DNA from: Actinomadura sp. DC4
GTDB taxonomy: Bacteria > Actinomycetota > Actinomycetes > Streptosporangiales > Streptosporangiaceae
DNA length: 64,000 bases
Direction of reading: 5' to 3'
Assembly: GCF_030406325.1 (NCBI RefSeq)
Contig: NZ_JAUEQY010000001.1
Location: forward strand, 124,001 to 188,000
The translations under genes and the position numbers were made by a program. The notes beneath the pieces are model-generated. The model was not told the origin of the DNA. It did not search any database and saw only the letters and a list, made by a program, of their open reading frames with translations. Below, one piece after another: positions 1 to 10,830 of the stretch; within the stretch, counting starts at the first letter, position 1; each line of letters starts with the position of its first letter.

Positions 1-132
1 CTGTCGTCCGAGCGCGACCAGGCGCGGAGCTCGGCTGACCAGGCCAGGAAGCTCATCGACGAGCTGACAGGTCAGCTGCGCACGATGCCGCCGGGCGCGG
101 CGAGCGGAAGTTACGCCGGGGGCTACGGCTGA
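1..132 (+). CDS. 3' end of an unidentified gene (partial)
   Basis: An open frame runs from the window edge to a TGA at 130-132 and gives the last 43 residues of a protein. The visible part is a charged stretch (SERDQARSSADQARKLIDEL) of the kind that forms coiled coils, followed by a Gly/Ser/Tyr-rich tail ending in GGYG. In many actinobacteria the gene before pyrG encodes a MctB-type envelope protein, but this tail is too short and too low in complexity to confirm that. The family is left open. Confidence 0.5.
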   Translation: MSSERDQARSSADQARKLIDELTGQLRTMPPGAASGSYAGGYG

Positions 133-213
133 TCTGCTCGGCCCGACGCTGATCAGGCGCATCGCCTGTTATTCTGGTGGCCCGTGGAGATTGGCCGTTC
201 ACCGATCAGGTGA

Positions 214-2528
<2,315 letters not shown>

Positions 2529-2566
2529 CCCGCGTACCGCCACGACTCGCTGGATGAGGTGCCGCG

Positions 2567-3508
2567 CTGATATCCGCCGCCGGTGAAGAGCTCGGACGAG
2601 CGCTGCGGGACGAGGTCCGCACCTACCTCGACCATCTCGCGGTCGAGCGTGGACTGGCCGCGAACACGCTCAGCTCCTACCGGCGCGACCTGCGGCGCTA
2701 CGTCGACGTGCTGGTCGAACGGGGACGTACGGCGATCGGGCAGGTCGGCGAGGACGACGTGGTGTCGTTCCTGACCGGCCTGCGCGAGGGCGACGAGCTG
2801 CATCCGCCGCTCGCCGCCGGATCGGCGGCCCGCGCCGTCGTCGCCGTGCGCGGCCTGCACCGCTTCGCCGTACGCGAGGGGCTGTCGGCCGCCGACCCGG
2901 CGCGCGGCGTACGGCCGCTCGCGCCGCCGCGCCGGCTGCCCAAGGCGATCGCGATCGAGGACGTCGAGCGTCTCCTGGCCGCGGCCGGGCCGGGCGACAC
3001 GGCGCGCGACCTGCGCGACCGCGCGCTGCTGGAGGTGCTGTACGGCACCGGCGCGCGGATCTCCGAGGCGGTGGGCCTCGAGGTCGGCGACGTCGAGCTC
3101 ACCGACGCCGTCGTACGGCTGCGGGGAGCCAGGGACCGCGTCGTCCCCGTGGGCCGGTACGCCCGCGAGGCCCTTGAGGCCTACCTGGCGCGCGCACGGC
3201 CCGACCTGAACGTCCGCGGCCAGGGCGGCACGGCGCTGTTCCTGAACGCGCGGGGAGGGCGGCTGTCGCGCCAGAGCGCCTGGTCGACCCTGCGGTCGGC
3301 GGCCGGCCGCGCGGAGCTGGCCGACGTCTCGCCGCACACTCTGCGGCACTCTTTCGCGACCCACCTCCTTGACGGCGGCGCCGACGTTAGGGTGGTCCAG
3401 GAGTTGCTGGGCCACGCGTCCGTGACGACGACCCAGATCTACACGCTGGTCACCGTCGATCGGCTGCGTGAGGTCTACGCCTCGGCACATCCACGGGCCA
3501 ATGTCTGA
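2567..3508 (+). CDS. xerD: Site-specific tyrosine recombinase XerD, probable CTG start
   Basis: Resolves chromosome dimers at dif together with XerC. From 2567 the product is 313 residues, matching the family. The N-terminal SAM-like DNA-binding domain reads [21 protein letters not shown], and the catalytic domain has Arg in GTGARISE, H257-x-x-R260, H283 and nucleophile Y292. No ATG, GTG or TTG exists in frame between the stop at 2555-2557 and a GTG at 2708, which would remove about 47 conserved residues. CTG at 2567 has GATGAGGT 6 bases upstream, so it is the best start. ATA at 2570 is the only close alternative. It lies 38 bp after the NUDIX stop. Confidence 0.9.
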   Translation: MISAAGEELGRALRDEVRTYLDHLAVERGLAANTLSSYRRDLRRYVDVLVERGRTAIGQVGEDDVVSFLTGLREGDELHPPLAAGSAARAVVAVRGLHRFAVREGLSAADPARGVRPLAPPRRLPKAIAIEDVERLLAAAGPGDTARDLRDRALLEVLYGTGARISEAVGLEVGDVELTDAVVRLRGARDRVVPVGRYAREALEAYLARARPDLNVRGQGGTALFLNARGGRLSRQSAWSTLRSAAGRAELADVSPHTLRHSFATHLLDGGADVRVVQELLGHASVTTTQIYTLVTVDRLREVYASAHPRANV

Positions 3509-3614
3509 ATCAATTCCGCGGCGGCCGGTGTGCCGCCTTGCCGCTCCTCTTGACAGGCCATAGAGTCGCCAACTTGACGGCATTCCGAGGGCGCCGGGGA
3601 GGTTCGAGTAGCTG

Positions 3615-4547
3615 GTGACTGAATCCAGCGCGCAGCAGGAGAGAGCACGATCCGAGAGTGTGCTCTCGACCGCGATCGCGACCGATCCGCGAGACGCCGC
3701 GCCGCTAGGCCCGACGCAGCGTCCCAAACCGTCGTTTCCCGATCCCTCCCCGCTGACCGAGCACGGGCCCGCCCGGATCGTGTCGGTCTGTAACCAAAAG
3801 GGGGGCGTCGGTAAGACGACGACGACCATAAACCTCGGCGCGGCACTTGCCGAGCAGGGCAGACGCGTGCTGCTCGTCGACTTCGACCCCCAGGGCGCCC
3901 TGTCGGTGGGCCTGGGCAAGGGCGACCCCCGCCAGCTCGACCTCACGATCTACAACCTGCTCATGGAGCGGGGCGTGGAGACCGAAGAGGTCATCCTGGA
4001 GACCAGCGTCGAGGGCATGGACCTGCTGCCCAGCAACATCGACCTGTCCGGCGCGGAGGTCCAGCTCGTCCACGAGGTCGGCCGGGAGTACATCCTGGGC
4101 GGGCTGCTCAAGCCCGTCGTGGCCGACTACGACTACATCATGATCGACTGCCAGCCCTCGCTGGGTCTGCTGACGGTCAACGCGCTGACGGCGAGCCAGG
4201 GCGTTCTCGTCCCCCTTGAGTGCGAATACTTCGCCATGCGCGGGGTCGCGCTGCTCATGGAGACGATCGAGAAGGTCCAGGGCCGGCTCAACCAGGAGCT
4301 GACCATCGACGGCTTCCTCGCGACGATGTACGACTCCCGTACCCTCCACACCCGTGAGGTGCTCGGCCGCATCGTGGACGCCTTCGGCGAGCAGGTGTTC
4401 CACACGGTCATCAACCGCACCGTACGGTTCCCGGACGCGACGGTCGTGGGCGAGCCCATCACCCGGTTCGACCCGTCGTCCATGGGCGCCAACGCCTACC
4501 GGGAACTCGCCAAGGAGGTACTCCAGAGGTGGCATCTCCTCACGTGA
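3615..4547 (+). CDS. ParA/MinD-family ATPase linked to scpAB
   Basis: A cytoplasmic deviant-Walker ATPase of 310 residues with an N-terminal extension of about 50 residues. CNQKGGVGKTTTTINLG is the P-loop with the signature lysine, LLVDFDPQGALSVGLG is the switch I region and YDYIMIDCQPSLGLLTVNAL is Walker B. No parB lies next to it. It is the second ParA-like gene commonly found before scpA in actinobacteria, separate from the oriC parAB pair, and is presumed to help position DNA or the ScpAB complex. The GTG start at 3615 follows GAGTAGCTG with a weak ribosome site. Confidence 0.93.
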   Translation: MTESSAQQERARSESVLSTAIATDPRDAAPLGPTQRPKPSFPDPSPLTEHGPARIVSVCNQKGGVGKTTTTINLGAALAEQGRRVLLVDFDPQGALSVGLGKGDPRQLDLTIYNLLMERGVETEEVILETSVEGMDLLPSNIDLSGAEVQLVHEVGREYILGGLLKPVVADYDYIMIDCQPSLGLLTVNALTASQGVLVPLECEYFAMRGVALLMETIEKVQGRLNQELTIDGFLATMYDSRTLHTREVLGRIVDAFGEQVFHTVINRTVRFPDATVVGEPITRFDPSSMGANAYRELAKEVLQRWHLLT

Positions 4548-4595
4548 GCGGCTCCGGTGCGCACCTGATCGCACCGGAGGGCGGCAGGGGAGTGC

Positions 4596-5447
4596 GTGAC
4601 CTCCACTACCGTTGACCAGGTGAGCGAGCCGGCCGCGGAGGAGCACAAGCGCGGATTCGAAGTGCACCTCGACAACTTCGAGGGTCCCTTCGACCTGCTC
4701 CTGGGCCTCATCGCCAAGCACAAGCTCGACATCACCGAGGTCTCCCTCCACAAGGTCACCGACGAGTTCATCTCCTTCATCCGCTCGTACGGCCGCGAGT
4801 GGGACCTGGACCAGGCGAGCTACTTCCTCCTGGTCGCGGCCACCCTGCTCGATCTGAAGGCCGCACGGCTGCTGCCGTCCGGCGAGGTCGAGGACGAGGA
4901 GGACCTCGCCCTGCTGGAGGCCCGCGACCTGCTGTTCGCGCGGCTCCTGCAGTACCGCGCCTACAAGGAGGTCGCCGCGGTCTTCTCCGGCCGCATCGCC
5001 CGCGAGTCGCGCCGCTTCGCCCGTACGGTGCCGATGGAGCCGCGGTTCGCCAACCTTCTGCCGGAGGTGCTGCTCGGCCTCGGCCCGGCGGAGTTCGCGC
5101 GCCTGGCCGCCAAGACGCTGGCGCCCAAGCCCGTGCCCGCCGTGTCCGTGGAGCACATCTACGCGCCGCAGGCGAGCGTACGGGACCAGGCGAAGCTCCT
5201 GGTGGAGCGGCTGCGGCGCATGGAGCGCGCGACGTTCCGCGCCCTGACCGCCGACTGCGCCGGCACGTTCGAGATCGTCGCCCGGTTCCTCGCCGTACTG
5301 GAGCTCTATCGCGAGCAGGTGGTCGCGCTGGAGCAGCTCGAACCCCTCGGCGAGCTGTACATCACCTGGACCGGCACCGACGACGGCGAGATCATCGTCG
5401 GCGACGACTACTCCGGACGCCCCGTGGAGACGAACAACGATGAGTGA
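4596..5447 (+). CDS. scpA: Segregation and condensation protein A
   Basis: The kleisin subunit of the SMC-ScpAB condensin complex, which organises and separates chromosomes. The product is 283 residues. The hallmark N-terminal segment FEVHLDNFEGPFDLLLGLI, which contacts the SMC neck, is at about residues 22-41, and the C-terminal winged-helix region includes FRALTADC. The GTG start at 4596 is preceded by CAGGGGA. The stop overlaps the scpB start by 8 bp, so the partner subunits are translationally coupled. Confidence 0.95.
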   Translation: MTSTTVDQVSEPAAEEHKRGFEVHLDNFEGPFDLLLGLIAKHKLDITEVSLHKVTDEFISFIRSYGREWDLDQASYFLLVAATLLDLKAARLLPSGEVEDEEDLALLEARDLLFARLLQYRAYKEVAAVFSGRIARESRRFARTVPMEPRFANLLPEVLLGLGPAEFARLAAKTLAPKPVPAVSVEHIYAPQASVRDQAKLLVERLRRMERATFRALTADCAGTFEIVARFLAVLELYREQVVALEQLEPLGELYITWTGTDDGEIIVGDDYSGRPVETNNDE

Positions 5448-6072
5448 GCCCGACCAGCCCCCCGCCGAGAACGGCGGGCCGGCGCCGGCGTCCAGGGCGC
5501 TGTTCGACGCACCGGAGACCACGTCCGCCGAGCCGCCCCTGCGGGCCGGGCTGGAGGCGATCCTGCTGGTCGTGGACGAGCCGGTGCCCGAGGTGACCCT
5601 CGCCCAGATCCTCGAACGGCCGCGGGACGAGGTCGCCGCGACTCTGCGGGAGCTGGCGGCGGAATACACCGCGCAGGCGCGGGGGTTCGACCTGAGGGAG
5701 ATCGCCGGTGGCTGGCGGTTCTACACTCGAGATGTGTGCGCCCCTCTCGTGGAGCGTTTCGTACGGGACGGGCAGCAGGCGCGGCTGACCCAGGCCGCGC
5801 TCGAGACGCTCGCCGTGATCGCTTATCGCCAGCCGGTCAGCCGGGCACGGGTGTCGGCGATCCGCGGCGTCAACAGCGACGGCGTGATCCGCACGCTGAC
5901 GATGCGCGGGCTGATCGAGGAGGCGGGGCAGGATCCGGAGCACCAGGCGCTGCTCTACCGGACGACCACCTTCTTCCTCGAACGACTCGGCCTGAACAGC
6001 GTCGACGAGCTGCCCGAACTCGCGCCCTACCTGCCCGACGATCTTGAAGGTATCGAGGAAATCCAGCAGTGA
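5440..6072 (+). CDS. scpB: Segregation and condensation protein B
   Basis: The winged-helix partner of ScpA in the SMC condensin complex. The product is 210 residues. It has two winged-helix domains, the first around LRAGLEAILLVVDEPVPEVTL and the second around LTQAALETLAVIAYRQPVSR, followed by the conserved RGVNSDGVIRTL. It begins with an acidic, Pro-rich tail of about 30 residues. It overlaps scpA by 8 bp and the pseudouridine synthase gene by 4 bp (GTGA), so it sits in the middle of a tight operon. Confidence 0.95.
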   Translation: MSEPDQPPAENGGPAPASRALFDAPETTSAEPPLRAGLEAILLVVDEPVPEVTLAQILERPRDEVAATLRELAAEYTAQARGFDLREIAGGWRFYTRDVCAPLVERFVRDGQQARLTQAALETLAVIAYRQPVSRARVSAIRGVNSDGVIRTLTMRGLIEEAGQDPEHQALLYRTTTFFLERLGLNSVDELPELAPYLPDDLEGIEEIQQ

Positions 6073-6806
6073 ACCAGACCAATGAGGGCGTGCGGCTCCA
6101 GAAGGTGCTCGCCGAGGCGGGCGTCGCCAGCCGGCGCGCCTGCGAGGACCTGATCGCGGCCGGGCGGGTGACCGTCGACGGCGAGAAGGTGACCTGGTTC
6201 GGCGCCCGCGTCGACCCCGAGCAGGCCGTCATCCACGTCGACGGCAAGCGCATCCCCACCCGTACCGAGCTGCGCTACTACATGCTCAACAAGCCCCCCG
6301 GCGTGGTCAGCACCATGTCCGACCCGCGCGGGCGCAAGTCGCTGATGGCCTACGTCGGCGATGTCCCCGAGCGGCTCTTCCACGTCGGGCGTCTCGACAC
6401 CGACACCGAGGGCCTGCTCCTGCTCACCAACGACGGTGAGCTGGCGAACCGCCTCATGCACCCCCGTTACGGGGTCTCCAAGACCTACCTCGCCGAGGTC
6501 CACGGCCCGATCGGCCGCGACCTCGGCCGGAAGCTCAAGCACGGCGTCAAGCTCGCGGACGGGTTCGCCAAGGCGGACGAGTTCCGCATCTTCGACCAGG
6601 TCGGCAGGCGGGTCCTCGTCGAGGTGACCCTGCACGAGGGGCGCAAGCACATCGTGCGCCGCCTGCTCGCGGAGGTCGGTCACCCGGTGCAGCAGCTCGC
6701 CCGCACCGAGTTCGGACCGCTCAAGCTGGGTCGGCTCAAGTCGGGCACGATCCGGGCCCTCACCACCAAGGAGATCGGCGAGCTGTACGCGGCGGTCGAG
6801 CTCTGA
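6069..6806 (+). CDS. rRNA pseudouridine synthase, RluB/RsuA family
   Basis: Isomerises a uridine in ribosomal RNA, probably helix 89 of 23S rRNA by analogy with RluB. The product is 245 residues. The N-terminal S4 RNA-binding domain (about residues 8-55) contains VRLQKVLAEAGVASRRACEDLI. The catalytic domain has the Asp motif GRLDTDTEGLLLLTNDGEL and the later HEGRKHIVRRLL. The GTG start overlaps the scpB stop. The scpA-scpB-rluB order is widely conserved in bacteria. The exact target base is inferred, not seen. Confidence 0.92.
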   Translation: MNQTNEGVRLQKVLAEAGVASRRACEDLIAAGRVTVDGEKVTWFGARVDPEQAVIHVDGKRIPTRTELRYYMLNKPPGVVSTMSDPRGRKSLMAYVGDVPERLFHVGRLDTDTEGLLLLTNDGELANRLMHPRYGVSKTYLAEVHGPIGRDLGRKLKHGVKLADGFAKADEFRIFDQVGRRVLVEVTLHEGRKHIVRRLLAEVGHPVQQLARTEFGPLKLGRLKSGTIRALTTKEIGELYAAVEL

Positions 6807-6831
6807 CCGGCCGCGACCCTAGGGAGGTTCT

Positions 6832-7194
6832 GTGGCGGTACTAGCGGTACGCGGGGCGATCCAGGTCGACGCCGACGACCGGGACCAGATCCTGGAGCGC
6901 ACGGCCGAGCTCGTCACCGAGGTGATGACCCGCAACGCCATCACCACCGACGACGTCATCAGCGTCATCTTCACCGCGACCCCGGACCTGACCGCGGAGT
7001 TCCCGGCTCTGGCGGCGCGCAAGCTGGGCTTCCACGAGGTCCCGCTGCTGTGCACGACCGAGATCGGCGTGCCGCACGCGCTGCCCCGGGTGATCCGGCT
7101 GATGGCCCACATCGAGTCCGACCGCCCCCGCTCGGACATCCAGCACGTCTACCTGCGCGGCGCGGCCGCACTGAGGGTCGACATCGCCCAGTGA
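6832..7194 (+). CDS. aroH: Chorismate mutase, AroH type
   Basis: Rearranges chorismate to prephenate for tyrosine and phenylalanine synthesis. The product is 120 residues and belongs to the trimeric AroH (Bacillus-type) fold rather than the helical AroQ fold. The active-site residues known from the Bacillus enzyme have clear counterparts: R7 in AVRG, C74 and E77 in CTTEIGV, and R89 in RVIRL. The GTG start at 6832 follows GGGAGG. The next pathway enzyme, prephenate dehydrogenase, lies 2.5 kb downstream, separated by the inserted ATPase/TOPRIM-like pair. Confidence 0.93.
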   Translation: MAVLAVRGAIQVDADDRDQILERTAELVTEVMTRNAITTDDVISVIFTATPDLTAEFPALAARKLGFHEVPLLCTTEIGVPHALPRVIRLMAHIESDRPRSDIQHVYLRGAAALRVDIAQ

Positions 7195-7652
7195 CCTGAG
7201 ACCCGCAGCGGGCGCCGGCGTCAGCGGCCGAGGCTCGTCCGGAGGGGGACGCCACCGGCCACTGCGGTGGCGGCCCCGGCCGGTCCATGACTGGGGGCGA
7301 GAAACCCCTCATCGCCTGCGGCGGGGGTGATCGGAGTGATCGCCGCCCGAACCGGCCACGGTCCCGCACCGCCGCTCAGGCTCCGATGAATCGGGTACCT
7401 CCTGCGCGACGTTCTACCGGAAGATCTGCGTCAGAGCGTGAACTGTATAGGACCGGCCGAAGAACGCCCATTTCACCCGAAGTGCTCGGCCGAGGGCCTT
7501 GTATGCGTCAGGCCGACGGTTACCGATCGCGATCCGCGATATAACTTCGAGTTGATCGTCCCTTCGCCTCGCTCGCTTACTGAGCTGCTGTCAGAGTTCG
7601 AGCACGGTCGTGAAGGTTCGCAGGCAAGGATTAAACGTGGAGGAGGTGGATC
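7195..7652. other. 458-bp gap before the inserted ATPase pair
   Basis: No gene is supported here. The left half is GC-rich with short inverted repeats (CCACCGGCCACTGCGGTGG around 7251). The right half, from about 7430, is richer in A+T than the flanks and probably holds the promoter of the ATPase pair. Small open frames at 7287-7544 and 7438-7668 lack ribosome sites and recognisable motifs and are not called. Confidence 0.5.
7526..7540. promoter_or_regulatory. Inverted repeat upstream of the ATPase pair
   Basis: ATCGCG-ATC-CGCGAT is a perfect 6-bp inverted repeat with a 3-base spacer, 113 bp before the ATPase start, in the A+T-richer part of the gap. It could bind a dimeric regulator, but none is encoded nearby. 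Chance occurrence is possible in GC-rich DNA. Confidence 0.25.
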
Positions 7653-8867
7653 ATGGACGATCGGCTGATCGAGCTTGAGGTGGAGAACTTCCGCAGTTTG
7701 CGCAAGGTTCGCCTTCCATTGGGGCCACTGAACGTGCTGGTCGGGCCGAATGGGGCAGGCAAGAGCAACGTGCTAGAGGTCTTCCGGTTCTTGGCTGATG
7801 TGATCCGCACGGACCTTGAGCCCGCGCTCAACGACCGAGGCGGCTTCGACGAGGTCGTCTTCTGGGGAGGTGATCAGCCTCCAAGCTCGATCCAGATCAA
7901 GCTCATGGCGACCTGGACCAGGTACAGCAGCCCTAGCGCGCCTGACGAGTACGATCTGCGGATCGCGCGACGGCGGAACCAGAGATCCAAGGAGATGTCC
8001 CTTTCCCGGCGAGAGACCTTTCAATTCAAACGGACCAAGGGCCGGGGTCGCAGAATCACCATCACCGGTCAGAAGGTCGAGGTTGTGGGAATCGGCCGTG
8101 ATGACGACACGTCCTCGGAGCGTTCCATCGGCATTCGGCGGCTGAGCAGTGGACTTTCGACGTTGCCGCGACTGGCTGATGAAGAGGGCGGCACCGAGGT
8201 CACCACCATGGCCGGTCACCTGCAGTCGTTCAGAGTCTTTGACGTGAACGTTGGAGCAGCGCGGAGACCGGCGAAAATCTACTCGCCGGGGGCTCACCCT
8301 CGACTCGACGATGCTGCGGGAAACCTGGCCGAGTTCCTCCTTGCTCTCGCCGATACGAATCGTGACCGCTTGGCGGCGTTGATCGCCGATGCCACCCAGG
8401 TGCTGCCACAGCTCAAAGGCATCGGCTTTGAGTTTCCCTCCGGGCCCGCGCGAGAGGCCGTCGTCGTCCTGCACGAGTGGGGCCTGCGACGTTCCACCCC
8501 CCTCGCGGACGCGTCGTACGGAACCATCCGACTGCTCGGGCTGCTCGCCTTGCTGTACGACCCGGATCCGCCGGCGCTTACATGCGTGGAGGAGATCGAT
8601 CACGGGTTGCACCCGCAAGCCTTGGAACTGCTCATCGAGCGGTTGCGAGAAGCCAGCGAACGCACGCAGTTCCTCATCGCGACGCACTCACCGGCGTTCG
8701 CGGACCGTCTCAAGCCGGAAGAACTGATCATCTGCGAGCGACGGAGTGACGGTTCCTCGGTCATTCCGGCGCTGTCCACTCGGCAGATCAAGGAGACGGT
8801 GGCCAAGAGCGAGGGACTTCCCCTCGGCGATCTGTGGTTCTCGGGGGCGCTCGGAGGAGATCTGTGA
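7653..8867 (+). CDS. AAA/ABC-type ATPase (RecF/OLD-like, AAA_21 type)
   Basis: A soluble ATPase of 404 residues with an SMC/RecF-like head. Walker A is GPNGAGKSN at 31-39, just after LEVENFRSLRKV, the usual strand that opens this family. A signature-like segment is LADASYGTIRLLGLLALL, Walker B is CVEEIDHGLHP (E313, E314, D316) and the H-loop is ATHSP (H345). A strong GGAGGAGG ribosome site precedes the ATG. The downstream gene overlaps by 4 bp. ATPases of this type paired with a TOPRIM-like partner form several anti-phage systems (OLD, PARIS, AbiL), so defence is the likely role. That is inference; no activity is shown here. Confidence 0.88.
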   Translation: MDDRLIELEVENFRSLRKVRLPLGPLNVLVGPNGAGKSNVLEVFRFLADVIRTDLEPALNDRGGFDEVVFWGGDQPPSSIQIKLMATWTRYSSPSAPDEYDLRIARRRNQRSKEMSLSRRETFQFKRTKGRGRRITITGQKVEVVGIGRDDDTSSERSIGIRRLSSGLSTLPRLADEEGGTEVTTMAGHLQSFRVFDVNVGAARRPAKIYSPGAHPRLDDAAGNLAEFLLALADTNRDRLAALIADATQVLPQLKGIGFEFPSGPAREAVVVLHEWGLRRSTPLADASYGTIRLLGLLALLYDPDPPALTCVEEIDHGLHPQALELLIERLREASERTQFLIATHSPAFADRLKPEELIICERRSDGSSVIPALSTRQIKETVAKSEGLPLGDLWFSGALGGDL

Positions 8868-9538
8868 GCCCTCATGCCGGCACAGGCTGCCGCGCTCAGA
8901 AGAAGCCGGTGGTCGTTCTCGCGGGCGAAGACAGGAATGATCGTAGGAGCCTCCGCATTATCCTCGAAGAGTTGCGTCCGGACATGCGGGGCCGACTCGT
9001 CGAGATCAGCCCTCCGGTGCGGCTCCGGGAGGCATCTCCGGCGAATCTCGCCCACAGGGTTGGCAAACTGGCGAATCTGGCCCGGGCCCGCGCTGTTCGT
9101 GAAAACGCGGAGTTGGCGTGCGTCTTCGTCCATGAGGATCTCGATGCCGCCGACAGCGAGGCGTATGTCCAAACCAGAGAGCGCGTGCAGAAGGCGTTAG
9201 AGGCAGAGCTCGGCAACGTCCACTACGTGCTCGCCGTGTGGGAGATGGAGGCGTGGCTCCTGCTCTTCCCCGAGGCGCTGACGGCTCTCGTCTCCACGTG
9301 GAAGATCCCGGCCAAGTACCGAGCTAGGGACACAGGGCGGTTACAGGACCCGAAACGCATAATGATGCGTGAAGTCACGAAGGCGCCACGTCGCTATCGC
9401 GAGTCCGATGCCCCGGACGTACTCGCGACGGCGGTGGCGTTGGGGTGTCACGAGCGCCCAGCCGGCGGCAACCGGTCCTGGGATCGGCTACGCGAGGACA
9501 TCGCCCAGTGTTGTGGGCGCCATCTCCAACAGCGTTAG
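8864..9538 (+). CDS. TOPRIM-like (DUF4276-type) partner of the ATPase
   Basis: A 224-residue protein. The GTG start at 8864 overlaps the ATPase stop and follows GGAGGAG. The core resembles the DUF4276/TOPRIM arrangement: strand VVVLAGEDRNDR with E22, then CVFVHEDLDA with E91, D92 and D94 as candidate metal ligands, then VWEMEAWLLLFP with E127 and E129. TOPRIM folds in OLD, PARIS and RloB-type partners act as metal-dependent nucleases, so this may be the effector of the pair. I assign the family by motif spacing only, and a distant relative is possible. Both genes have less GC-skewed codons than the flanking housekeeping genes. Confidence 0.75.
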   Translation: MSPHAGTGCRAQKKPVVVLAGEDRNDRRSLRIILEELRPDMRGRLVEISPPVRLREASPANLAHRVGKLANLARARAVRENAELACVFVHEDLDAADSEAYVQTRERVQKALEAELGNVHYVLAVWEMEAWLLLFPEALTALVSTWKIPAKYRARDTGRLQDPKRIMMREVTKAPRRYRESDAPDVLATAVALGCHERPAGGNRSWDRLREDIAQCCGRHLQQR

Positions 9539-9741
9539 ACGGCGGCATCCGGCATGTTCCCGTGCGCGACGGTCCACGGGAAGGTCCGCGTCTTCGGTCT
9601 CAAGAGCGGCTCGCCGTCCTGATCGGACAGCGCACTCCGTGAGGTCCGGGTCGTCCGCAGGCCACGTAATGTGACAGAGCAGGGCCCGCGTCCGGGTTCC
9701 GGGCGGCCGGAAGGCGGGTTCTCGATACGCTGAGGGCTCAC

Positions 9742-10830
9742 GTGGAGGTGACAATCATCGGCGAAGCGCGGCGGGTCGTCGTCATCGGTACCGGCATGGT
9801 CGGGACCTCGGTGGCTCTCGCCCTGCGTGAGCGTGGCGACGAGGTCCGGCTCGCCGACCGTGACCCCTTCGCCGTGCGCCTCGCGGTCGAGCTCGGGGCC
9901 GGTGAGCCCCTCCGTGACGCCGACGGCGACGGGCCCGCGGACATCGCCGTGCTGGCCGTGCCGCCGGCCGCGGTCGCCGCGACCCTCCTCGACGCGCAGA
10001 AGCGCGACCTCGCCCGCGTCTACACCGACGTCGCCAGTGTCAAGGCGCGGCCGCTCCGCGAGGCCGCCGAGCTGGGCTGTGACCTCGGCTCCTTCGTCGC
10101 CGGGCACCCCCTGGCGGGCAGTGAGCGCTCCGGCCCGGCCGCGGCGCGCGGTGACCTCTTCCTGGGGCGGCCCTGGGCGCTGTGCCCGACCCCGGAGACC
10201 TCACAGTCGGCCGTGGCCGCCGCCGCCGCGCTGGCGGAGGCGTGCGGGGCGCAGATCGCCGTGCTCGACGCCGAAGAGCACGACAAGGCGGTCGCCCTGG
10301 TCTCCCACGGGCCCCATGTGGCCGCCGCGGCGGTCGCCGCGCGGCTCCAGTCCGCGCCCGAGGCCGCGCTCGGCCTGGCCGGGCAGGGCGTGCGCGACGT
10401 CACCCGCATCGCCGACGGCGACCCCGAGCTGTGGATCGGCATCCTCAGCTCCAACGCCGCGCCGGTGGCCGACGTGATCGACGCCGTCGCGGCCGATCTC
10501 GCCGCGACCGCCGCGGCGCTCCGCGCGGGGCTGGAGACCGCGGTCACCGCGCTCCTGGAGCGCGGCGGGGCCGGCCGCGACCGGCTGCCGGGCAAGCACG
10601 GCGACCGGGGCGGCGCCTACGCGGTCGTGTCGGTGGTCATCCCCGACCGGCCCGGTGAGCTGGCGCTGCTCTTCCAGACGGCCGGCGTCGCGGGCGTCAA
10701 CATCGAGGACGTGATGATCGAGCACTCGCCCGGCCGCCCGGTCGGTGTCGTCGAGCTGAGCGTGAAGCCCGACGCGGCGCAACGTCTCGCAGACGAGCTA
10801 CGGGCGCGTGGCTGGTCGGTTCCCGGCTGA
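9742..10830 (+). CDS. tyrA: Prephenate dehydrogenase with C-terminal ACT domain
   Basis: Oxidatively decarboxylates prephenate to 4-hydroxyphenylpyruvate using NAD, for tyrosine synthesis. The product is 362 residues. The Rossmann motif is VVVIGTGMVGTS (about residues 12-23) and GHPLAGSERSG carries the catalytic His of the family. The final 70 residues form an ACT domain (VVIPDRPGELALLFQTAGVAGVNIEDV), usually the tyrosine-sensing module. The start is GTG at 9742. The 3' 134 bp overlap the MFS gene on the other strand. tyrA would normally follow aroH directly, and the ATPase pair separates them here. Confidence 0.93.
   Translation: MEVTIIGEARRVVVIGTGMVGTSVALALRERGDEVRLADRDPFAVRLAVELGAGEPLRDADGDGPADIAVLAVPPAAVAATLLDAQKRDLARVYTDVASVKARPLREAAELGCDLGSFVAGHPLAGSERSGPAAARGDLFLGRPWALCPTPETSQSAVAAAAALAEACGAQIAVLDAEEHDKAVALVSHGPHVAAAAVAARLQSAPEAALGLAGQGVRDVTRIADGDPELWIGILSSNAAPVADVIDAVAADLAATAAALRAGLETAVTALLERGGAGRDRLPGKHGDRGGAYAVVSVVIPDRPGELALLFQTAGVAGVNIEDVMIEHSPGRPVGVVELSVKPDAAQRLADELRARGWSVPG

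Noticed and set aside
3705-5669. 654-codon minus-strand frame opposite parA, scpA and scpB
   Set aside because: It spans three well-supported genes on the other strand and shows no domain or ribosome site; a shadow.
7287-7668. Small open frames in the gap before the ATPase pair
   Set aside because: No ribosome sites, no motifs, and the second runs into the ATPase start in another frame.
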